Shown: positions 39,701 to 53,200 of the stretch, in pieces
Numbering within the stretch: the stretch's first letter is position 1
How the letters are laid out: the number at the start of each line of letters is the position of its first letter
Assembly (NCBI GenBank): GCA_000231825.2
Contig: JH720405.1
Coordinates: 1-64,000, forward strand
Source: Tetrahymena elliotti 4EA
Lineage: Eukaryota > Ciliophora > Oligohymenophorea > Hymenostomatida > Tetrahymenidae
Direction: 5' to 3'
Length of the DNA: 64,000 bases
Made by a program: the position numbers and the translations under genes
The notes under the pieces: generated by a model
The model's input: only the letters and a program-made list of their open reading frames with translations
Told to the model about the DNA's origin: nothing
Database searches by the model: none

Positions 39701-41869
39701 AAAGTCATCTTGATAAATAGTAAAAAATTAATCAATTGCATCTAACTAACTAGGTAGCGGGATATTTTTTATGAATGTTATAGGATAACTTGTTAAAGAT
39801 AGACAACCTATTAAGTTTGTATCACATCTACCAACACATAACTCAATACTTGATGGAGTAAGAAACTAAAAAGAACCTGTTTGATTATCATAGTAATTAT
39901 AACGATTAGTTCTAAATAAGAATAGATAATTTGAGTTGTCAGTCCAAAAAGCAATCCAAGCTAATTCATTTGAATCAAAAATAAATTCTGATTAAAGTTA
40001 ATCTTTGACAAAGTATTTTACAAATAAAATGTAAACAGAATTAATAATTTAACAGCTAAGAGTTATTTTCATAATAATATTATTATTATCTTTGATAGTA
40101 GCTATGATTAATTCACTAAATTATTGATTAACTGTTTTGGCAATTAACGAAAAAGAAATGAAGATGGAATCTCCTGTTTGAATATTAAGCTGATCTTTTG
40201 TAAATATAAAATTATTTAAATCAGGATCAACATTACTATTCACACAGGCTGGACCAAAATCTGGTTTTTCAAGTTTTCTTCTTGTATTTTACCTCTGTGG
40301 TATTACAAAAAGGGGCATTAAGCAGTCTTATCCATTATCGAATGCATTTTAATTTGAGCAATTTCCTTTTGAGTCTCTTTATTTAAGGCAATCCTATAAG
40401 CTGGAACAATATCTACAGTAATTAGGGCATTTAATGCATCTATTATCATCTTCATCTAAGTAATAACCTAGTAGGCATTTACATCCACTGGGAGATGAAT
40501 TATCATTGATCATATTTTTTTGGCATATTATTCTTGGAGGATCCCAATCTTTAACTCCTAGAATTTCTGAATCAGAATTAGAAGTATTCTTTTCTGCGCA
40601 CTACATGTTATTTTAGAAATCTAGTAAATAACCATTCATACAAATAATACAAAATCCATCACTGGTTTGTAGATAACAATTTCCATAACTTATTCCATAA
40701 GATCCCCTATAAAATATGATATGGTTTAATTGATAAGGTGATCCTGCAGAAAAAAATGAGTATTTAGCTCTAAAAGCTGGATTAAATGATGCAACTTCAT
40801 TAATTTTAACACCATTAAAAAATAAATGCATATTTAATTACTTAATAAGAACTATTTGATTCCAGACTAAAACATTTTATTAAACTAGAATACTATTATC
40901 TAATCTGATTTCATTGCTCCCAAAGTACAAACACTATTTATTTTAATCAAAATAAATGCATAAATAAGCACCCAAAGTAGTAGGTAGTTCACTAAACTTA
41001 ATGTAAAAAGATAAAGTCATTTAGTTATTTATGTCTATTTAGTTAATTGAAATTTAATTATTATTAATGCTAATGGTATTATTGAACTATTGGTTTACAT
41101 TTTATTTCAAGAAGATATCTCCTTTATTACTCAATATTTATCCTTGATTACTCAAAGTATAAAAGAAATCATAATTATAGACAATTTCAATTTTAATTTA
41201 GAGAATATCATTGAAAATGTCTTAAATCTTTGTAGCACTAACTAAATTAGATGTTCCAATACTGAAGAATGAGACGAATTAACATGATGGTAATACTCCA
41301 AGTCTTTTTGGAGGATTTCCATAATTAATTTCTAATTCATTTGTTAATAAAGAGCCACCAGTAAACGGTTATTGAAAAGAACTTTAAGTATATACATTAT
41401 TTGTGCCTAGTAATTAAATGAATAGTTAAGCTTAAATTTTATCCTAGCTAATAAATATATCTAATCCTACTCCTACCCATAAATTAATCGAAATCATAGA
41501 ATTTTATGTTTCTTGAGAAACTCCATTAATTTTTAAGAAAATTTTATTTTATTATAGGTTGTAGTCAAGAGATATAACTAGGTTAGATTAGTGTATAGAA
41601 AATAGGGTATAATCATAAGCATTATATCCATAAAATGTTGTAAAAATTGCAAATACTATTCTTTAGGTCTCATTTTAGCCAGGAAATAGCTATGAAAATT
41701 TTAAAGTTGATGATTATGAGTCTTGCTTGAGCTAACATGGTAGAGGTTGATAAAATCTAATTTAATTAACTTAAAATTCTTAATATGGCTGATAGCTAAG
41801 AGAAAATTTTGTGGTAAATAAAATAATTATTATAAATTAAATGAGCCATTTCCAATCAAAACTCTACAT
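36704..41869 (-). CDS. Large Cys-rich multi-span membrane protein, intronless (copy 1)
   Basis: One uninterrupted 1,721-codon frame from ATG 41869 to TGA 36704-36706; translation checked at start, middle and end stays in one frame. MQSFDWKWLIQFIIIILFTTKFS is a signal peptide. Then come extracellular beta-rich regions resembling concanavalin/LamG modules and a first Cys cluster near residues 415-530 (CKCLLGYYLDEDDNRCIKC). A second, furin-like Cys-rich stretch follows at about 990-1200 (CHCSYGYEEHSDGNCVACW). The C-terminal ~500 residues hold several membrane spans, including YVYLAVVCIFFKYPILVCS and VIFLISAVYTILV, and end in a basic cytoplasmic tail. It is a surface protein of a type common in ciliates; adhesion or sensing is inference. 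It is a close paralog of 50201-55360, also with an LRR gene on its left. Confidence 0.85.
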
Positions 41870-42726
41870 TTAAATAGCTTTTATGTTGGTCTTTATTAAT
41901 CCTTTTGTCACAAATAAATTGTTATTTATTTTAATTTCTCAAATCAAATTTACCATTAAATTAATCTTTTTTCCCATTCAATTTTTTAGATTTTTAGTTT
42001 AATTTGCATTGATATAGTTTTCCATATTCAAATTAAAAATTGTAAACATCCAATAACAATTTCATAAACAAGCTAAATCTTACAAACAATTACATTATTT
42101 TTTTAATAAATAAACACAATTTTTAGTAACCAAGAGCCTTCTTTTTTCCAAAATTTGATGAATAGAATTAATAATTCTCGCACAAAAAGTAATTCATCAG
42201 ATTTAAATAATTAAATAAATAGATAATAATAAGATAATTAAATCTTCAGAATTAATTGAATTCCTTATTTTTATCGAATATTCTTGCTTTATCATTTTCC
42301 TTTACTGAATTTTTTAAGATATCAATAATAAAAAATACTATTTGTTTAACTAACAATTAAATTTCAAATTTTGTATCTGATCCATATTTTTCATTATAAT
42401 TTTTATAAACTTTAATATCATATTTAATAAAACTACAATTCATTTTCAACACATATTTTATAAAAAACAAGGTGTTATTTTTTAATTTCACAAAATTTAA
42501 TTGCAATTTTAATTTTGAAAAAAGTTTAAATTAAGGAACTAAGAAGTGTACTGAAAACAAAAAAATTGGCCTCCTTAAATAATACATTTACAGTAAATAT
42601 AATTGAGTAACTCAATTTTTTTTTTAATTTACAAAATTTTATTAGAAAGGTTAATCTAATTTTTCATATTATTTTTTTAAAGATTAATTAAAACATACAA
42701 TTTAATATCTTAGCAAATAATAAAAA
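41870..42726. other. Upstream region of two divergent genes, nothing recognised
   Basis: AT-rich DNA between the start of membrane-protein copy 1 (-) and the start of LRR gene 2 (+). It should hold both promoters; no specific element is recognisable. Confidence 0.5.
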
Positions 42727-45700
42727 ATGTTCATATAAAATATAAAATCTATTACAAATTTAGCTGATGTACATCAATTTCTTTTAATATAAAAATATTT
42801 TTTAATATTTATCTATTTAAAGTTGTAAAGCTCAAATTTAGCTTCCTACTTAAATCTTGATATCAATCTCAGGTAAAATTATTGACTTTTCTTTCTCACA
42901 ATCAAATCTCAAACTTTGATTTTTGGCCTAAGTGGCTGACTGATTAATTTGACTTACTTGATATTTATTTAGCTAGCTTATTTATTAACTTTAATTTATT
43001 TAATTCATATTTTTGTGTTTAGATCATTCTTATCTATATTTCCTTATTTGATATCTATTTTAATAATTTTCTATAAGTTTAAAAAATATTGGTGAAACAG
43101 ATACATAAAAATTAGGATCTGAGTTAATAAAATGCACTAGTGTTTAAACTTTGACTCTTAACCTTGGGTAAAAACAGTGTTTCAATATTAATTATACATT
43201 TTTGAATCAATAAAAAACACTTTAATTTATTGGTGACAGACTGACTGGCTAGTTTGGGTTGGTTTACTTGATATTTATTTCATTGGTTCATTCATAATTT
43301 TAATGTTTTTCTTATAATTTTAAATATTTTTTTAATTTTCATAATTTTTTAAAAGGTTTAACAATCTTGGTTAAAAGGGAGCATAAAAAATAGTATCTGA
43401 GTTAACAAAATGTGCTAATCTCTAAAATTTGACTCTTTTCCTTAGGTAGAAATATAATTTAATAATTATGTTTTAATGAATGAATAAAAGAGACTTTAAT
43501 TTATGAGTGGGTGACTAATTTTGTCTTGTTTTACTTAATATTTTATATGGCTCACTCATTTATAAATTTTAATCTGTTGTTTTTATATTTAATTCATATT
43601 TTTTTTCCCCTTTCTTTTTAATATTTCTTAATTCAAATTTATTTTTACAATTTTTTTAAAAGTGGCAATAATATTGGTGAAACAGGAGCATAAGAATTAG
43701 GATCTGAGCTTTCAAAATGCTCTAATATCTAAGCCTTGACTCTTGGTCTTGAGTAAAAACAATGTTTCAATATTTATTATTATTCATTAACTTTTATTTT
43801 TTGTTTTCATGTTTATTCAAATTTGTATGTTTTTCTCATTCTTTTAAATATTTCTTTTATTTTTTTAAAGGTATAATAATTTTGGTCAAATGGGAGCATA
43901 AAAATTAGGATCTGGGTTAACAAAATGTGCTAATCTCTAAACTTTGACTCTTTTCCTTAGGTAAAAATAAAATTTATAAAATAATTATGCATTTATCAAT
44001 GAATAAAAGATATTTAAATTTCTCAGTGAGTGACTAATTTTGACTTGTTTTACTGAATATTACTTGCTCATTGATTAATTTTAATAATTTATTTTTATAT
44101 CACATTTTTGTGTTTTACCCATGATTTTAAATATTTCTTTATTCAATTATTATTTTTATAATTTTTTAAAAGTGGCAACAATATTGGTGAAATTGGAGTA
44201 TAAAAATTCGCAAATGAGTTAGAGAAATGCTCTAATCTTAAAACTTTGACTCTTGTACTTGGGTATTGATTATTGTTTTGGAAAGAATAAAACAGATTTT
44301 AATTTAGCAAGAATGAATTACTGACTAAACTAATTTTGGTTTGGCTTACTTGTCATTTTTTTAGCCTGATATTCATTGTCTTTTATTTTTTGTTTTAGTA
44401 TTTCAATTTTTATGTTTTTCACATTCTTTTAAATCTTTTTTAATTCAATATTTATCTTTTAAAAGTGGTAATAATATTGGTCAAATGGGTGCATAAAAAT
44501 TAGGATCAGAGTTATCAAAATGCTCTAGTCTCTAAGCTTTGACTCTTAACCTCTTGTAAAAAAATTTTTTTAATATTAATTATGCATTCATGAATGAATA
44601 AAACTGATTTTGATTTAATATGAGCACCTAATTTTGGTTTGGTTTACTTGATATTCTCATTCATTTAAATATTTCTTTATTCAACCTTTATTTTATAATT
44701 TTAAAAGTAATAATAATATTGGTGATATGGGTACCTAAGCATTAGGATCTGAGTTAATAAAATGCTCTAATCTCAAAACTTTGAATCTTAATCTCCAGTA
44801 AAAATATGTTTTTTTCATATTTATTCAAATTTTTATGTTTTTCGTATTCATGTCTTTATTCGTATTAATATTTATTATTTTTTAAAAGTTTCAATGATAT
44901 TGGTAAGATCGGAGCATAAAAATTAGGATCTGAGTTGGCAAAATGCTCTAATATCTAAACCTTGACTCTTAACCTTGGGTAAAAATAGTGTTTCAATAAT
45001 AATTGTGCAATTTGCAAAAAATATTATTATTAAAAGATTACTGACTGACAAGCTTTTATCTATTTTTTTCATATTTAATTCCAATTTTTATACTTTTCTC
45101 ATTAATTTAAATATTTCTTTATTCAATATTATTTTTTAAAAGTAACAATAAAATTGGTGAAATTGGATCATAAGAATTAGGATCAGAGTTAGCTAAATGC
45201 TCTAATCTCTAAACTTTGACTCTTGGCCTCTAGTAAAAATAGTGTTCAACATAAATTATAATTTTGGAAACTAAAAATACATTAATTTAATATAAGTACC
45301 AAACTGACTAATATTGGTTTACTAAATATTTATTTGGCTGGCTCATTCATTATTTTTTATTATTTTTTGTTTTCATATTCTATTCAAATGATTATTTTTT
45401 TCTCATTTTTTAAATATTTATTTTCTTAATTTTTTGAATTTTTTAAAAGATGGAATAATATTGATGATATGGGATCATATAACCTAGGATCTGAGATAGC
45501 AAAATATTCTAATCTCTAAACTTTGAATCTAGACCTTAAGTAAGAATAGTGTTTCAATATTAATTATACATTAAGGAATGAATAAAAAAGAATTTAATTT
45601 AATAAAACTGACAGAGACAATTTTGATTTGGTTGGATATTTGTTTATCTCTATCATAAATTCATTAATTTTTATTTGCTACTTTCATATTTAATTCATTA

Positions 45701-46171
45701 TGTTTTTCTCATTCATTTAGCTATTTCTTTGTTAGATATTTATATTTATTATTTTTTAAAAGTGGCAACAATATTGATGAAATGGCAGTATTAGGATTAG
45801 CATCTGAGTTAGCAAAGTGCTATAATCTCTAAACTTTGACTCTTGGTATTGGGTAAAAATAGTGCTTCAATAATAATTTATCATTTAGGAATGAATAAAA
45901 GAGACTTTAATTTATGAGCAACTGACTAATGAACTTTGATTTGGTTTCTTGATATTAGTTTGGCTCCCTCATTCATTCATAAATTTTTATATATTGTTTT
46001 CATATTTGATTTCAAATTTTTATGTTTTTCTCATTCTTTTAAATATTTGTTTATCTAATACTTATTTTTATAATTTTTAAAAGTTTAGAAAAAATTGGTG
46101 AAATAGTTTCAAAAGGATTAAGATCAAAACTTATTAAAACAAAAAGACTAGCTACTATAAAATTGGAATGA
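42727..46171 (+). CDS. LRR protein gene 2: intact, 11 consecutive 90-nt repeat exons
   Basis: Exon 1 (42727-42872, 146 nt, same length as in LRR gene 1) starts MFIQNIKSITNLAD and ends in an LRR cap. Eleven exons of exactly 90 nt follow, beginning at 43078, 43356, 43663, 43871, 44173, 44466, 44708, 44889, 45143, 45450 and 45763. A last exon at 46084-46171 ends in TGA. The total is 1,224 nt, or 407 aa. Every intron is phase 2, so each exon is one 30-residue repeat of consensus NNIGE.GAQKLGSEL.KC.NLQ.LTL.L. There is no signal peptide or membrane span, so a cytosolic solenoid is predicted, binding an unknown partner. Donors are mostly GTAAAA and acceptors TTTAAAAG. The gene looks intact and probably expressed, and it is the model for reading the other LRR copies. 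Confidence 0.88.
43078..46171 (+). repeat. Tandem array of exon-plus-intron LRR units
   Basis: Twelve units with spacings of 181-321 nt. The exons are alike, and the introns also share sequence: AATGAATAAAAGA near the donor side, then GACTAATTTTGG-TTTGGTTTACTTGATATT and a T-rich acceptor. The duplicated unit was therefore a genomic exon-intron block. The same unit recurs at 47.3-49.5 kb. Confidence 0.8.
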
Positions 46172-46984
46172 TTACTTTTAATGAAACAAAATATTTAAAT
46201 TAAAAGAATTTATTTAAATTTTTAATTGATAAATTGCAATTAATTTAAACTTAATTATAAAGATAAAAATAAATAATCAATCCTGTCTAAATATTAAAAC
46301 TTATTTATCTGTCTTAATCAATTTTCTATTTAAATAAAATTTGTAATTATTTTTATTTAATTTAAAATAACTTGATTTTATTATTATTTAAAAAGCAAAT
46401 ATAAAAATTACTTTATCGTAATTTATTTTATATTTTATAAAATGTACAAAATGTTATATACAGTAATTTCTTATTAATTAACACTCACGAAATAAAATTT
46501 TGACCCCAAATTATTGAGTTAAAATATCAATTTTTTAAAAATGAGTGTCAATAAAAAAGAGTGTTAATTTTGGAGAAATCATGATATTTCATTCTATTTA
46601 TGTGAATTTTTTAAAAATTAAAAAATCAGAATTTCAGGAGAGAGAGGGTAAAAAGAATAATGGCTATTTAATAAGAAAAGTATTAGAAAATAATCTTATT
46701 CTTCGGTTAATAGATAATGAAAAAGATAAAAAAGAAATAAAAATAATAATGAAAAGTTTTGTTTTGTTAATACAAAAACAAGAATCAAAAAAATGATTAT
46801 TTATTTTTTTAATATTAATTAAATTTGAATAGATATCAGATTAATTCAACTTATTTGATATTTTACAAAATTTTGTTTGAAAAATTTTACCAATATATTT
46901 CCTATTAATTCTTATTTAAAACTCAATTAAATATTAAAAAAAATTTTTTAAATAAATAAATAAATATTAATATATAATTTACAA
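46172..46984. other. Spacer between LRR genes 2 and 3, with a short inverted repeat
   Basis: AT-rich. TTAACACTC (46478-46486) and its reverse complement GAGTGTTAA (46559-46567) flank an ~70-nt loop. An 83-codon standard-code frame (46545-46796, +) is low-complexity and overlaps this repeat; another ciliate-code frame starts at 46541 and ends within 60 codons. Neither is called as a gene. Confidence 0.4.
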
Positions 46985-49570
46985 TAATTTACTGATATCA
47001 CTGAGGTACTTTAACACTAAAAGATATGGAATTATATTTTAATATTTATTTATTTAAAGTTAACAAACTCTAATTTAACTTCATACTAACATATTAAAAT
47101 GCATCTCAGATAAAATTATTAATTTTTCTTCAAAATAATGAAATCTTTGCATTTTGGTGATTAATTTATTTGGGTTTACTTTATATTTGTTTCTCATTAA
47201 CTTTAACTTCCTTTTTTTCAAATTTAATTTGTATTTATATCTTTTTCTCATTTTAATTTTGAATACTTTGATAATTTTTTAAAGATAAAAAAGTTGGTGA
47301 AAAAGGAGCATCAAATTAGGATCTAAGATAGCAGAGTGCTCTAATCTCTAAACTTTGAGTCTTTACCTAAGGTAAAATCGTTTTTTTTAATATCAATTAT
47401 AAATATTTAAATAAATAAAGATTTTAATTAATGAACTGATTGATTCACATCTTTATCTTTTTCTCATTATTCCTTTATTCAATTTTTTAAAAGTGACAAT
47501 AATATTGGTGAAACAAGTACACAAAAATTAGAGTCAGAATTAGCAAAATGCTCTTATCTCTAATCTTTGAATCTTGATTTAAGGTAAAAATAGTTTTCAA
47601 TATTATTCTTTGCATTTTGATCTTTTTTTTTAAATTTTTCTTTTTTCAATATTTTATCTCTTTATTTTTCAAAAGTTAGAATAAAATTGGTGAAGTGGGT
47701 GTGTATATATTAGGATCCGAGTTTAAAAAATGTTCTAACATCTATACATTAAATCTTTTATTTAATTTTTTGTCACACAATTTATTTTTTTTTCATTCTT
47801 TGTTCACTAAATATTTAACTTTTTTAATATTTTTTAAAAGTGAAAATAATATTGGTGAAGCAGGTTCATAAAAATTAGGATTTGAGTGAGCAAAATGCTC
47901 TAATCTCTAAATTTTAACTCTAGACCTCAAGTAACAATAATTTTTTCAATATTAATTAATGTTGTTGAACAAATAAAAAATTTAACTTATAAATGACTGA
48001 CAAACTAACTTGCTGGCTGATTTATTTTTATTTCTTTTCTCGAATTTAATTCTAATTATTATCTTTTTCTCATTATTTCTATATTTCTTCATTCTATATT
48101 TTAAGATTTTATATTTTTTAAAAGGTGGAATAGTCTTGGTGAAATGGGTTCATAAAAATTAGGATCTGAGTTAGCAAAATGCTTTAATCTGAAAACTTTG
48201 AATCTTGCTCTTGAGTAAAAATAGTTTTTAATTAGTATAAAACATTTTTGAGTAAATATAGAATTTATTTTTTGAGTAACAGGCTTCTTATTTTGGGGTT
48301 ACTTAATATTGAGCTCATTTATTTTGATTTGTTGTTGATAAATTTGAATTCACATTTTTATTTTTCTCATTCTTTGAATATTTTATATTAAAGGTCAAAT
48401 ACTTTGGTGAAATAGGTCTATAAAAATTAGGATTTGAATTAACAAAATGCTCTAATCTCTATTCTTTGAGTCTTTACCTTGAGTAAAAATTATTTTTTCA
48501 ATACTAATTATGCATTTTTGAGTTAAAAAAAGCTTTACCAATGAAACAAACTAACTGACTTATTAATTCAATATTTATATTTTTTTAAAAAATGACAATA
48601 ATATTGGTGAAATAGGAGCAGAAAAATTAGGATAAGAGTTAACAAAATGCTCTGACTCTTGACATTAGGTAAAAATAATTTTCCAATAAATAAATAAAGT
48701 ATTTTATTTATGAGAACCTGATCTGCTAAATAACTAACTAATAGGATTGCCTAACTCATTCATTATTTTTAACTATTGCTTTCAAATTGTATCTCTCATT
48801 TTTAACCAGCTATTAGGTTATTTTGATACTATTATCTTTACCCATTCTTTTAATATTTTATATTTTATCATTTTATAAAAGTTATAATATTTTTGATGAA
48901 ATTGATGCACAAAAATTAGGATGTGAGTTAACAATATGCTCTAATCTCCAAAGTTTAACTCTTCACCTATGGTAGAAATAGTTTTTCAATATTAATTATA
49001 TATTTTTGAATTAATAAAGATTTAATTAGGAGTAACATACGAATGATAAATTTATTTGGGCTAACTTGTTATTCAGCTTTATTATTAATTTTTATTTATT
49101 ATTTTTATGTTTAATTACTATGTTTATCTTTATCTCATTCTTTGAAAATTTATTTTTTTCAATGGTATTTTTTTAATTTATTAAACGGTGCTAAAATGGA
49201 ATACAAAAATTAGGATCTGAGTTATTAAAATTTTCTAATCTCAACATTTTAATTCTTTAGATTGAGTAAAAATAGTTTTTAAATGAATTATGGATTTTTA
49301 ATAAATAAAAATTTTAATTTATGAGCAATCGACTAATAAGGTTAAATTTATTTAGGTTTACTTGATATTTAGGGCTGTTTCATTAATTTTTTGAATATTA
49401 ATTCATAATCTTATTTTTCTGATTCTTTCAATATTTCTTTATTCAATACTTTATATTTTTATAATATCTAAAAAGGGAAGGACACTTTGACCAAATGAGT
49501 GCTTCACAAATGAGATTAAAATTCTTAAAATTAAGAAATTTAGTTAGGCTGTCATTTGAATACTTTGATT
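46985..49570 (+). pseudogene. LRR pseudogene 3, decaying copy of gene 2
   Basis: The exon-1-like segment (about 46990-47107) lacks an ATG and its donor has lost one G (CTCAGATAAAA instead of CTCAGGTAAAA). Repeat exons can be followed to the end but with mixed condition. Good 90-nt exons remain at 47494-47583, 48125-48214 and 48882-48971. The exon near 47285 is 87 nt with frame slips. The exon at 47841-47930 has TTA changed to TGA at 47887-47889. The exon near 48394 is 89 nt. The exon near 48592 lost its acceptor AG and about 15 nt. The exon near 47676 lost its donor, and the exons near 49190 and 49476 are partial. Several independent lesions make a full-length product impossible. Intron similarity to gene 2 shows it arose by duplication of that gene. 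Confidence 0.85.
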
Positions 49571-50200
49571 ATAATAGTTATAATGCTTGATTCATATTAT
49601 GAAATAAGTTAATTACTTTTTAAAATACTAAATGAGTGCATAAATTATTTAACTAAAACTTGTTTTTATTAGAAAAATAGTAATTACTTACAATTTAATT
49701 ATAAAGTTAAAAATCAAAACATATTTCTTAATATTTATTTTTTAATTATATATCTATTTAATATTTTGTTTTTTAATTTTTTTAAATTTAATTTATGTTA
49801 TTAACAATAATTAAAATACAATTTTAATTTATTTTTATTAAATCTAAGAATACTTAAAAAAAAAAAAATTAAAAATTTTAGATAAACCAGATGGTTTTGT
49901 TATAGATATAGCTAGATAATAATATGTAAAACAGATTGAGGCCATGAAAAAATCGAAATTTAATTGATGAGAATTTACTCAACAACCCCACTAAATTATA
50001 GAATTCTATAAACCATAAAAAGTTAAAAAAGAACAAATTAATTAAAAAATTATTATTTAAAGGGGAAAAAAAAATTCAAGATAAAATGTGTTACTTCTAC
50101 AAAAGGATAATAATGAAATTGGTGATAGAATAAAAATATATTTGGAACTACTTATAACATGCTTTTACATAAAGATATTAAACACATGGAGAAAAATTAA
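49571..50200. other. Intergenic region, nothing recognised
   Basis: AT-rich spacer between the LRR pseudogene and the 3' end of membrane-protein copy 2. It occupies the same place as 36068-36703 in the first module. No motif was seen. Confidence 0.5.
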
Positions 50201-53200
50201 TCAATTTTTATTTTTATCTATTTATTTTTACTTTTTTTGTGGAGTTTGACTTTTGTGAATCAATCCTATAATTAGTTTGGCAAAATTTAAGCAAAATTAT
50301 ACCAAAAATAGTAAATTAAAAGACAATAAAAGTAGCAAGATTACATTTCCTAAAAATATGTACTACTAAAATTATTTATTATTTAGAATTTTATCTTGTT
50401 TAAATTTTTATTCTAAATTGATAAGCGGTATGTGCAAAAACCATACAGATGAAAAAACCATTTCTCCAATAAATTTAATTGCTCTACTAACTTTAGATTT
50501 ATATGCCTTTGCTAAAATAGTATGGACAGCCGAAATTAGAAATATTACCCCACAAATAGAACAAATCACAATTGGATATTTAAAAAATATACAGACAACA
50601 GCTAAGTAAAGATATTTTTTCACAGTTTGAATTTAAAAGTAATACTTGCTCAACCAATTTTAGCTAAAGTCAATACGCTCAGTGTACATATTTGAATACT
50701 CTCTTTTTTACCTGCATCTACTATTTACATTTTAGATATTAAATTTCAATATTGAAACATGAATACATATTAGTACAATACTTAAATACAATCCCATTCT
50801 GTAAATATATGACTCTTCATTTATTTCTACAAATTAAACAAAAATGCAAATAAAAGTGACAGCCAAAGTAGTTTCTTAATCTCCATTAAATTTTTAAATT
50901 AAAAAGGTTTTTATTTTTTATAGATGTTAGTTTTTATAAAACTTAAAATATTCATTAAAAATTATTAAAATGATCAGAAATAGAAGGCTAAATTATTAAA
51001 TCAATAATATCGGTATATTAACGATTACGCTTTGACTAAATCCAAGGCTTTTAAATTTACCAAAATCTGGTTGTTTAACATCTTTTTCTTATAATTTATA
51101 ACCAAAAAGACTCATTTATTTGTTATTGTTTTCATTTAAGTAATCAGGTACTTGAGGGAAGACAAAAGTTCCTACTATCTGATAGAATTAATATAATTAG
51201 GGTGGGAAAATAGCATTAAGCAAAAGGAAAACAGATACAGGCTATAATGTATTTAGAACATAGAAAACAATCTATAATTAATTGATTATACTAAATACAT
51301 CTGTATTAGCAGATTTGAATTAATTCAATGAATTTGATAGATTCTCTGTTACTTTGATTTCTATCTCTTATAAAATAAATGGGCCTATCTTAGCTTTCAT
51401 TTGGACATTCAAATGTTTAGGGTGTAAAATATACTCTTGGTCTTCACTTACAAAGTATTTGTTGGAAATTATAATAACATAAATATAATCTGCTTAAAAA
51501 GAAGCTTTGACTCCCAACTCGACCTAGAATTAGTTCTTAATGTATTTTGGGTTTTTCAAATCATAATAGTTATTTGGTATTTCAGGAATGTAAAATTTAA
51601 TTACTTATGATAACTCTATTTCTGAAATATTAAAATTTTTCAAAGTTTGTTCAAAGCTAAAGATGATGTAGTATTTTTTATTTTGATAGATATTGCTAAG
51701 CTCTACACTTAAGCCTTTAAGACAAGAAGATTCTTTAAATTATTGTGAATCATATGTGCAAGGTTTACAACTTTTAGTTGTTGGATCGTATTATGTACCT
51801 TTCCAACAGGCAATACAATTACCATCTGATTGCTCTTGATAACCAAAGGGACAATGGCATAAAGGAGGATTAACTCTATTTTAAGAGCAAACTGTACAAT
51901 TTTCTTAAGTTGTTTAGCAATTTTAACATTTCTCAAGGCACATAATTTTAATCTCAACACACTTATTTTATATTTCTATAAAATTTGGCATGCATTCACA
52001 AGAAGGAAGCATTCTATTTTCACCATTGCAAGATAAACAGAAATTATTATCAACAGGGCTACAAGTCTTACATTTTTGATTACAAGTGCATATATTTTTT
52101 GTTGGTAAATTAGATTAAATGCAGTCACAACTAGGTATTATTTAGTTTATATATTCGCATTCAACACAATTATTGCTATTTCCACTACATGATTTACACT
52201 ATGTATCACACATCTCACATTTATTAGATAAAATGTTAAAAAAATAGGACTACTTACATACAAGACAGCTTGAGTTAGGATCAGAATTTGGGTCTTTACA
52301 TTCAGTACATTTAAAACTTTCAGTCATATATTACATTGCTGCACATAATTACTCTTAAAGATTTGTTGGGGGCTTCTAATTACATGTTTATTCCTTTTAA
52401 TTTATAAAAGCTAATAGTTTCAAATTTCGAGATATTTAATAGCATTCTTGGTAAGTGACAATCTGGTTTTTATAATATAAGTATCCCTTTTTCAATTAAA
52501 TGCATTTCATATTTTCAAGGTTTATATAAACAAAACAAGGATCATAATTAGTCAAATCGTAGTAAACAAAAGTATTTAGGGGATAAATATTTATATTGTC
52601 AAGATAAACTTTGTGAGGAATATAATCTCCAAAATCAATTTATTTTATTTTTGTTCCTGGAGATACAATAATTTGAAATGTTTCTTAAGCTTAATTGCAG
52701 GTAATATCCATAAAAAGGGTGGTTATTGAAACTTACCTTAGTTTCTTATTTTCTACTCTTGTTGCAATTAAAAAGAAATTTGATTAGTTGAAATGAAGGA
52801 CAGCTTTTTTGAATGTTTTAGTAACGCTTTAATATTAAATTTACACAACCATAATTTCCTAATCATAATCTGGCAAAATAAACACCTTCAAATTAGTAGC
52901 TTCATTAGTTATTTCTAATACTTTAAATTATGAATATTAAAAAGCAGGATCAAATTCAATGTTAAATGAAATAGTAAATAAATCTTCATAACTTGTGGTA
53001 TAAATTATTGTTGCATGAATATTTTCATTCAATTAAAATCCTTAAAATTCGTTTAATATTTGTAAAGGGTTATCAAACTACAGATAAGGCTGACCGGGCT
53101 AATCATTATCAGCTATATAAGTGATTGGTTACATTTAATTAACATCAAGCTTATATCTACCTATTTATGGAAAATCCTCTTAATAAATAGTAAAAAATTA

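Noticed and set aside
43250..43275. GGTTGGTTTA-like sequence resembling a ciliate chromosome breakage site
   Set aside because: It does not match the 15-nt Tetrahymena breakage consensus as I remember it and recurs as part of the LRR intron repeat.
46545..46796. 83-aa + strand frame between LRR genes
   Set aside because: Low-complexity Lys/Ile/Asn composition, no motif, overlaps a short inverted repeat.
51709..51960. 83-aa minus frame
   Set aside because: Out-of-frame shadow inside the Cys-rich part of membrane-protein copy 2.
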